From Alphaproteobacteria bacterium (lineage in GTDB: Bacteria > Pseudomonadota > Alphaproteobacteria > Rhodobacterales > Rhodobacteraceae): a stretch of 10,034 nt of DNA. Within the stretch, counting starts at the first letter, position 1. Each line of letters opens with the position of its first letter. The notes beneath the pieces are model-generated. The model was not told the DNA's origin. It saw only the letters and a list, made by a program, of their open reading frames with translations, and ran no database searches. Positions 6,064-10,034 of the stretch are shown here, piece by piece. The stretch is taken from assembly GCA_024277955.1 (NCBI GenBank), contig JAJRUE010000283.1, positions 1 through 10,034 on the forward strand, written 5' to 3'. The translations under genes were made by a program, and so were the position numbers.

Positions 6064-7296
6064 TCAGCTTTCCGGAACCGAGGTGGCGATGGTGTCGCCC
6101 AGCCCGTCGCCGCGCGCCTTGGAGGCGGCCAGCGTGTCGCGCAGCTCGGCCTCCATCTTTTTGAGCTCCTGCTCGGCGGCGGCGCGCTTGCGCTTGCCCT
6201 CGTCGGCGATCGACAGGCTTTCCTCGATGGTGGCGATCAGTTCGGCGTTGGCCTCTTTCACCGCTTCGATGTCGAACACGCCGCGCTCCATTTCCTCGCG
6301 CACGGTGCGGTTGGCCTGGCGCAGGTTCTTGGCGTTGGCGGTCAGCAGTTCGTTGGTCAGGTCGCTGGCCTCTTTCACCGCCTTGGCCGCTTCGGCGGAC
6401 CGCTGGATGGTCACCGCCTGGGCCAGCTGGGTTTCCCACAGCGGGATGGTGTTCACCAGGGTGGAATTGATCTTGGTCACCAGCGACTTGTCGTTTTCCT
6501 GCACCAGCCGGATCGAGGGCAGCGACTGCATGGTCACCTGGCGGGTCAGCTTGAGGTCGTGCACCCGGCGTTCGAGATCGTCGCGCGCCGCGCGCAGGTC
6601 GCGCAGTTCCTGGGCGATGATCACCCCGTCGCTTCCATCGCCATTACCATCGCCGCCATCCTTGCCGTCCCCCTTGCTGGCGGCTTCGACCTCGGCGGCC
6701 TTGGCGGGGATGGTGACCTCGTCGAGTTCCTTCAGCTTTTCCTCGCCCGCGGCGATGTAAAGCGCCAGTTCGTCGTAGAATTCCAGCGTCTTTTCATACA
6801 GCTTGTCGAGCGACTTGATATCCTTGAGCAGGGAATATTCGTGTTTCAGCAGGTTGTCGGTGACCTTGTCGATCTGGCCCTGGACGGTTTCGTAGCGGGC
6901 CACGAAATTGGCGAACGGCGCGGCGCGCCCCAGCAGCTTTTCCCAAAAGGTCCGCTTGCGGCGCACGTCCAGTTCGCTGATCGAAAAGCCGCGGATCGTG
7001 GTGACGATTTCGCGCAAGCTGTCGCCGGCGGGCCCGACATCCTTGTTGCGCACGTCCTGCAGCATCGCCTGGCTGATTTCCTGCAGCTCGCCCTGGGCGG
7101 CAGCGCCGAAATTGATGATCGAGCCGGTGTTGCCCATGTCGATCTCGGCCATGCGTTTGCGGATTTCCTCGGCCACGGGTTCGTCGGCTTCGGCCAGCGG
7201 AACCAGCGCGGTCGAAGGCTCGGGCAACTGAACGGCGGTCACTTCTTCCAGCAATTTCAAATCCTTGACCGCCTTCTGGCGCTTGTCTTCGCTCAT
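6064..7296 (-). CDS. TelA/KlaA-family toxic anion resistance protein
   Basis: This 410-residue soluble, largely helical protein belongs to the TelA family (PF05816), named for plasmid tellurite resistance; its biochemical activity is unknown and most chromosomal members are linked to envelope or antibiotic stress. The family core runs from about residue 55 to 390, with recognisable stretches FWEKLLGRAAPFANF (117-131), LLKDIKSLDKLYEKT (156-170), TLEFYDELALYIAAGEEKL (170-188), LTRQVTMQSLPSIRLVQEND (250-269) and INSTLVNTIPLWETQL (276-291). Long charged heptads in 330-390 predict coiled coil. Residues 208-224 form a Gly/Asp-rich insert (DGGDGNGDGSDG) in the middle of the core. The ATG has GGGAG (plus 7305-7309) at 8 bases. 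It begins 16 bases after the XpaC-family stop, repeating the xpaC-yaaN neighbourhood of Bacillus. Resistance to tellurite itself should not be assumed. Confidence 0.93.
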   Translation of the reverse strand: MSEDKRQKAVKDLKLLEEVTAVQLPEPSTALVPLAEADEPVAEEIRKRMAEIDMGNTGSIINFGAAAQGELQEISQAMLQDVRNKDVGPAGDSLREIVTTIRGFSISELDVRRKRTFWEKLLGRAAPFANFVARYETVQGQIDKVTDNLLKHEYSLLKDIKSLDKLYEKTLEFYDELALYIAAGEEKLKELDEVTIPAKAAEVEAASKGDGKDGGDGNGDGSDGVIIAQELRDLRAARDDLERRVHDLKLTRQVTMQSLPSIRLVQENDKSLVTKINSTLVNTIPLWETQLAQAVTIQRSAEAAKAVKEASDLTNELLTANAKNLRQANRTVREEMERGVFDIEAVKEANAELIATIEESLSIADEGKRKRAAAEQELKKMEAELRDTLAASKARGDGLGDTIATSVPES

Positions 7297-7312
7297 GGTT
7301 CACTCTCCCGTT

Positions 7313-8200
7313 TTACAAATTGCGCATGGTGACGCCTTCGCGCGCAAGCCGTTCGCGCAGAACTTCGATTTCGACATCCATGTCGGTCTTGTTGTCCAGC
7401 AGCAAGGCGCGCGTGCGGGACGAAAAATTGGCCTCGAGATCATCCAGCAAGGCTTCGTAATCGGCGCGCGCCTGGCTGTCGCCGGTGCGTGCGAACAGGT
7501 CGGCGAACTTGGCGGTCGCGTCACGCGCGCCCAGCAGGTAGACGCCCAGGTAGCGGCGCGCGGCGGTCAGGTCGCGGGGGTCTTCTTCGACGGTGCGGAA
7601 CATTTCGCGGGCGGTTTCCTGGAACTGTTCGACGCGCGCTTCCAGCCGCCGGTCGCCGGCGCGCCGGATCGCATCGCTCATCGCGGCCAGGTGCTTTTCG
7701 GCCTCTTCCACGGCGCGCGCCACCCGGTCCTGCTGGAACGTGTCGATCCCTTCCATGCCCTTGTCTCTGAGCGGGTCGGGGCCAAAGGCGAAGGCATGCA
7801 GAACCGCGCCGAGCAGGGCGAAAATGCTGGCATTCAGCGCCCCGCCGCCATCGGCGAGCACCGCCAGCGCCAGCCCGGCGCCAGTCAGCACCGACCCAAG
7901 GATCTTGCGCGGCAAGGCCGGGCGTCTTGCGATCTTGCGGGCTTCGTAAGCTTCCTGGGCCAGGATGCCTTCGCGGGTCAGCCAGGCCGCCAGCAACAGC
8001 AGCCCAAGCGCCACCAGCGTCAGCAGCAAGCCCAGCGGTTCCTGGACAAAAGCCCGAAAGACCAGCGGCAACGGCACCAGGAAAAGAACGTTCACACGCC
8101 CGCCGGCCCTGGTGCGCCGCTTGCCGCGCCAGCTGTTGCGCCGGGTTTCGGGCGCGTCGGGCTGCGGCGGGCTGTGGTCGCCTGAAAACCGGCGGGCCAC
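7313..8200 (-). CDS. XpaC-family membrane protein (5-bromo-4-chloroindolyl phosphate hydrolysis family)
   Basis: This is a 295-residue inner-membrane protein. A basic, proline-containing N-terminus (1-36, RGKRRTRAGGR) precedes hydrophobic segments at about 37-73 (one or two helices), 100-117 and 120-139. A cytoplasmic helical XpaC domain (about 150-295) follows, with EAEKHLAAMSDAIRR, AREMFRTVEEDPRDLTAARRYLGVYL and LLDDLEANFSSRTRALLLDNKTDMDVEIEVLRERL. The family name comes from a Bacillus phenotype; no phosphatase motif is visible. The start is GTG, overlapping the upstream stop as TAGTG, with GGAGG (plus 8207-8211) at 6 bases. The frame stays open to 8434, but those extra 78 residues are Arg-rich and run through the small upstream gene, so they are rejected. 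Translation is probably coupled to the small gene. XpaC next to TelA is a recurrent pairing. Confidence 0.88.
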   Translation of the reverse strand: MARRFSGDHSPPQPDAPETRRNSWRGKRRTRAGGRVNVLFLVPLPLVFRAFVQEPLGLLLTLVALGLLLLAAWLTREGILAQEAYEARKIARRPALPRKILGSVLTGAGLALAVLADGGGALNASIFALLGAVLHAFAFGPDPLRDKGMEGIDTFQQDRVARAVEEAEKHLAAMSDAIRRAGDRRLEARVEQFQETAREMFRTVEEDPRDLTAARRYLGVYLLGARDATAKFADLFARTGDSQARADYEALLDDLEANFSSRTRALLLDNKTDMDVEIEVLRERLAREGVTMRNL

Positions 8201-8355
8201 TACGTGCCTCCGGTGATCGCGACGTAAAGGATCGTCGCGACCAGCAAGAAAAACGCCAGTTTCTGTAGCCCGGTATCCGTCACCCCAACCCCCTTTACCA
8301 TGTCCCACCCGGCATTGGCGCCAATATAGTAGCAGGCGGCGGGACTTACCACCAT
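8200..8355 (-). CDS. Small one-helix membrane protein, first gene of the operon (51 residues)
   Basis: I do not recognise a named family. From ATG 8355 the product has 51 residues: a short N-terminal part (MVVSPAACYYIGANAGWDMV), a turn (KGVGVTDTG), and one predicted transmembrane helix (about 31-48, KLAFFLLVATILYVAIT) ending in GGT. It is supported by its stop codon sharing its last base with the GTG of the XpaC gene (TAGTG), whose ribbon of GGAGG lies inside this gene's final codons, and by membrane-protein-like composition against Arg-rich shadow frames. The start is uncertain: upstream of 8355 there is only GGTGG/GGGG; GTG 8352, or in-frame GTGs at 8382 and 8367, are possible. It probably acts with the XpaC membrane protein. 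It would be easily missed by automatic annotation. Confidence 0.6.
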   Translation of the reverse strand: MVVSPAACYYIGANAGWDMVKGVGVTDTGLQKLAFFLLVATILYVAITGGT

Positions 8356-8420
8356 GCGCCCCGCCACCGCAGCGGCGATCACGCCGGAGACGCTGCGATG
8401 CGCGGCCGGCCTTGCGGTCG

Positions 8421-8445
8421 CCGCAGGCGCGCAAAGCCCCTGCGG
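8421..8445 (-). terminator. Hairpin in the rluB-operon gap, possible weak terminator or attenuator
   Basis: CCGCAGG (8421-8427) is the exact reverse complement of CCTGCGG (8439-8445) across an 11-base loop. It lies in the 136-base gap between the rluB stop and the small membrane gene. No T-run follows on either strand, so any termination would be Rho-assisted at best; the hairpin may instead lie in the operon leader. Confidence 0.3.
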
Positions 8446-8460
8446 ACTGTCTTCCCAGCC

Positions 8461-8489
8461 AGAAAACCAGAAGCCAGGGGATGCGGCAA
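8461..8489 (-). promoter_or_regulatory. Possible promoter of the six-gene operon
   Basis: On the minus strand TTGCCG (complement of 8484-8489) and TTTTCT (complement of 8461-8466) are 17 bases apart, immediately after the rluB stop. The match to sigma-70 consensus is about 4/6 and 3/6, so this is weak. Read-through from rluB, which points the same way, is the alternative. Confidence 0.2.
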
Positions 8490-8491
8490 GG

Positions 8492-9370
8492 TCACGTCCG
8501 CCCGGTTTTTCCCCCTTGTGGCGTCCGTCGCCGGCGCACCGGCTTGCGCTTGCGGGCGGGTTGGGCGTGGCCCTCGGTCGATCCCAGCCCCAGCTGGTCA
8601 CGCACGACGCGCGCCTTGACCTCTTCCACGGCGCCCGGCTTCAGGTCGCGCAGCTGGAACGGGCCGTAGCTGATGCGGATCAGCCGGTTCACGGTCAGGC
8701 CGATCGCCTCCATCGCGCGGCGGATCTCGCGGTTGCGGCCTTCGCGCAGGGCGATGCTCAGCCAGGCGTTGGCGCCCTGCTGGCGGTCGAGCGTCACCGT
8801 CATCGGCTGAAACCGCTCGCCATCCACGGTGATCCCGCGCCGCAGCGGTTCCAGCATTTCCTCCGAAGGCCGGCCGTTCACCCGCACCCGGTATTTGCGC
8901 AGCCAGCCGGTCGACGGCAGCTCCATGCGCCGCTTGATCGCGCCGTCGTTGGTCAGCAGCAGCAGGCCCTCGGAATTGAGATCCAGCCGGCCGACGGTCA
9001 TCACCCGGGGCATGTCCTCGGGCAGCGCGTCGAACACCGTGCGCCGCCCCTTTTCGTCGCGCGCGGTGGAGACCAGCCCGGTGGGCTTGTTGAACAGCCA
9101 GATGCGCGGGGCTTCGGGTTCCGCCAGATCCTTGCCGTCGACCTTGATCCTGTCGGACGGCAACACGTTCAGCGCCGGGCTGTCGATGCGCCGCCCGTTC
9201 ACGCTGACGCGGCCATCGGCGATCATGCGCTCGGCGTCGCGGCGCGACGCCACGCCCGCGCGCGCAATGACCTTGGCGATGCGGTCGCCCTTGGGGGCGG
9301 CATTCTCACCGGCAGCGTCGCCGGCAGAACGCGGCGCGCCGCCCGGCCCGGGATTCGTGGGTTTTTTCAT
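8492..9370 (-). CDS. rluB: Ribosomal large subunit pseudouridine synthase B (RluB/RsuA family)
   Basis: This 292-residue enzyme converts a uridine of 23S rRNA helix 80 (U2605 in E. coli numbering) to pseudouridine. After a low-complexity N-terminal extension (1-27), an S4 RNA-binding domain spans about 28-75 (RIAKVIARAGVASRRDAERM and DGRVSVNG). The catalytic domain follows, with FNKPTGLVST (93-102), the catalytic motif GRLDLNSEGLLLLTNDG (Asp130), and REGRNREIRRAMEAIG (209-224). A basic tail (271-292) probably aids rRNA binding. RluB is preferred over RluE/RluF/RsuA by the motif spacing and by RluB being the usual alphaproteobacterial member; the exact target is inferred. The ATG is the first in frame and has only a weak GGGG upstream. 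It is divergent from tadA, a second RNA-modification gene. Confidence 0.92.
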   Translation of the reverse strand: MKKPTNPGPGGAPRSAGDAAGENAAPKGDRIAKVIARAGVASRRDAERMIADGRVSVNGRRIDSPALNVLPSDRIKVDGKDLAEPEAPRIWLFNKPTGLVSTARDEKGRRTVFDALPEDMPRVMTVGRLDLNSEGLLLLTNDGAIKRRMELPSTGWLRKYRVRVNGRPSEEMLEPLRRGITVDGERFQPMTVTLDRQQGANAWLSIALREGRNREIRRAMEAIGLTVNRLIRISYGPFQLRDLKPGAVEEVKARVVRDQLGLGSTEGHAQPARKRKPVRRRRTPQGGKTGRT

Positions 9371-9401
9371 GGCCCCGGCTTACAGGGTTTTCGCGCGCAG
9401 G

Positions 9402-9431
9402 TGTATGGGAAAACGCGCCCACCCTTGGCAA
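9402..9431 (-). promoter_or_regulatory. Possible promoter of rluB
   Basis: In the 89-base divergent gap, minus-strand TTGCCA (complement of 9426-9431, 5/6 to TTGACA) is followed after 18 bases by CATACA (complement of 9402-9407, 3/6 to TATAAT), ending about 30 bases before the rluB ATG. No convincing promoter for tadA was found in the same gap. Confidence 0.35.
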
Positions 9432-9459
9432 GCGGCGCACAACTGTGCATCAAGCCCGC

Positions 9460-9909
9460 ATGAGCTTTGTCAGCCACATGCAAACCGCCCTCGACCAGGC
9501 CCGCGCCGCCGCCGAACGCGGCGAAGTGCCGGTGGGCGCGGTCGTGGTGTCGCCAGACGGCAAGATCGTCGCCGCCGCCGGCAACCGGACCCGCGAACTG
9601 GCCGACCCGACGGCGCATGCCGAAATCCTGGCAATCCGCGAGGCCTGCCGCCTGACCCGGTCCGAACGCCTGCCGGGGCATCTGCTCTATGTCACGCTGG
9701 AACCCTGCGCGATGTGCGCGTCGGCCATCTCGCAGGCCCGGATCGCCCGGCTCTACTGGGGCGCGGACGACCCGAAATCCGGGGGCGTGGCCCATGGCGC
9801 GCGCGTGCTCGACCATCCGCAAAGCCACCACAAGCCCGAAGTCTACCCCGGCATCGCCGCCGCCCAGGCCGAAGCCCTCTTGCGCGATTTCTTCGCTAAT
9901 CGCCGCTAG
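9460..9909 (+). CDS. tadA: tRNA-specific adenosine(34) deaminase TadA
   Basis: This 149-residue zinc enzyme deaminates the wobble adenosine of tRNA-Arg(ACG) to inosine; it is essential in most bacteria. The deaminase motifs are complete: HAE at 53-55 (zinc ligand His53 and proton-shuttle Glu55) and PCAMC at 82-86 (zinc ligands Cys83 and Cys86). GEVPVGAVVV (21-30), NRTRELADPTAHAEILAIR and the C-terminal FFANRR are typical of TadA. ATG 9460 (MSFVSHMQTAL) matches the usual alphaproteobacterial N-terminus. GTG 9445 in frame adds five atypical residues; ATG 9478 would trim the first helix. No clear ribosome-binding site precedes any of them, so a near-leaderless transcript is possible. The TAG stop contains the TA at which the neighbouring insertion sequence seems to begin. 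Confidence 0.96.
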   Translation: MSFVSHMQTALDQARAAAERGEVPVGAVVVSPDGKIVAAAGNRTRELADPTAHAEILAIREACRLTRSERLPGHLLYVTLEPCAMCASAISQARIARLYWGADDPKSGGVAHGARVLDHPQSHHKPEVYPGIAAAQAEALLRDFFANRR

Positions 9910-10034
9910 TCACCTGAATCTAAAGTTCGTCGCATTTTCTTTTCTGTGTTTTCTGACAGGACCGTTTGACGGATGCGAGGATTTCGTCGGCGGATTTGAC
10001 CCATTTGTAGGGTTTGGGGTTCTCGTTGTGGGTA
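9909..10034 (-). mobile_element. IS630-family insertion sequence, one end, continuing beyond the window
   Basis: From just after the tadA stop codon the sequence becomes clearly richer in A and T than the rest of the window and encodes the end of a transposase on the minus strand. IS630-family elements insert at TA and duplicate it. The last TA before the foreign sequence is 9907-9908, within the tadA stop codon, so the likely element terminus starts at 9909 with GTCACCTGAATCTAAAG. The exact border and the second terminal inverted repeat cannot be confirmed here. Confidence 0.7.
9920..10034 (-). CDS. IS630-family transposase, C-terminal fragment
   Basis: The last 37 residues are visible on the minus strand, reading from the right edge, and end in TAG at 9920-9922. 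They begin THNENPKPYKW, followed by VKSADEILASVKRSCQKT and a basic tail KRKCDEL. The HN-NPKP-x-W-x-KSAD-x-IL pattern is the characteristic end of IS630 transposases, just after the last DDE catalytic acid, which lies outside the window. Whether the full gene is intact cannot be judged. The stop codon is only about 10 bases from the presumed element end, as usual for compact IS630 elements. Confidence 0.8.
   Translation of the reverse strand, partial: THNENPKPYKWVKSADEILASVKRSCQKTQKRKCDEL

Noticed and set aside
4096..7332. A 1078-codon open frame on the plus strand
   Set aside because: It lies wholly antisense to the TelA, DUF2927 and SPFH genes, is rich in His, Arg, Gly and Gln, and has no domain. 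It is a by-product of high-GC codon use.
8201..8434. Extension of the XpaC-family gene upstream to 8434
   Set aside because: The extra 78 residues are Arg/Gly-rich and overlap the small membrane gene. The GTG at 8200 has an ideal ribosome-binding site.
9437..9448. Small palindrome GCACAACTGTGC upstream of tadA as an operator
   Set aside because: Arms of only 5 bp; expected by chance and no known regulator of tadA fits.
1..10034. CRISPR arrays, tRNA or rRNA genes, toxin-antitoxin or phage genes
   Set aside because: No regularly spaced repeats, no tRNA-like cloverleaf with a CCA end, and no rRNA-like stretches were seen; coding density explains nearly all of the window.

Overview
The window comes from a high-GC alphaproteobacterium, most likely of the Rhodobacterales (Rhodobacteraceae/Paracoccaceae). 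This rests on the base composition, GC-rich third codon positions, and the close fit of the PutA tail, DUF2927 lipoprotein, TadA and RluB proteins to what I know of that group. No search was run. It reads mostly as chromosomal core and conserved accessory genes, with the end of an insertion sequence at the right edge.

Layout. (1) 1-651 (+): the C-terminus of PutA, the bifunctional proline-catabolic enzyme. (2) 678-2046 (-): a two-gene unit, a PfkB-family sugar kinase followed by dtd (D-aminoacyl-tRNA deacylase), separated by one base and convergent with putA. (3) 2127-2731 (+): a self-contained Hsp20 small heat-shock gene with a near-consensus RpoH (sigma-32) promoter and a strong intrinsic terminator. 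(4) 2724-8355 (-): a tightly packed six-gene operon. In transcription order it encodes a 51-residue one-helix membrane protein, an XpaC-family membrane protein, a TelA-family coiled-coil protein, a DUF2927 lipoprotein, an SPFH protein with a C-terminal GYF_2 domain, and a tail-anchored double zinc-ribbon protein. (5) 8492-9370 (-) rluB and 9460-9909 (+) tadA, divergent RNA-modification genes. (6) 9909-10034: the end of an IS630-family element, with its transposase C-terminus on the minus strand, beginning at the tadA stop codon.

The six-gene operon is the most interesting part. Its last two genes resemble the YdjG (zinc ribbon) / YdjI (SPFH) pair, which in Bacillus subtilis works with a PspA homologue in envelope stress. 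Its second and third resemble the xpaC-yaaN (XpaC-TelA) pair. Here both pairs share one transcription unit with a lipoprotein and a micro-membrane protein, and no PspA gene is present in the window. I infer a membrane-associated envelope-stress or membrane-organising complex that may span inner membrane, cytoplasm and outer membrane. The functions of the individual parts are poorly known.

Several starts are non-ATG and are settled by local ribosome-binding sites: TTG for the zinc-ribbon gene, and GTG for the XpaC and DUF2927 genes. The XpaC start overlaps the small upstream gene's stop codon, which is the best evidence that the small gene is real.
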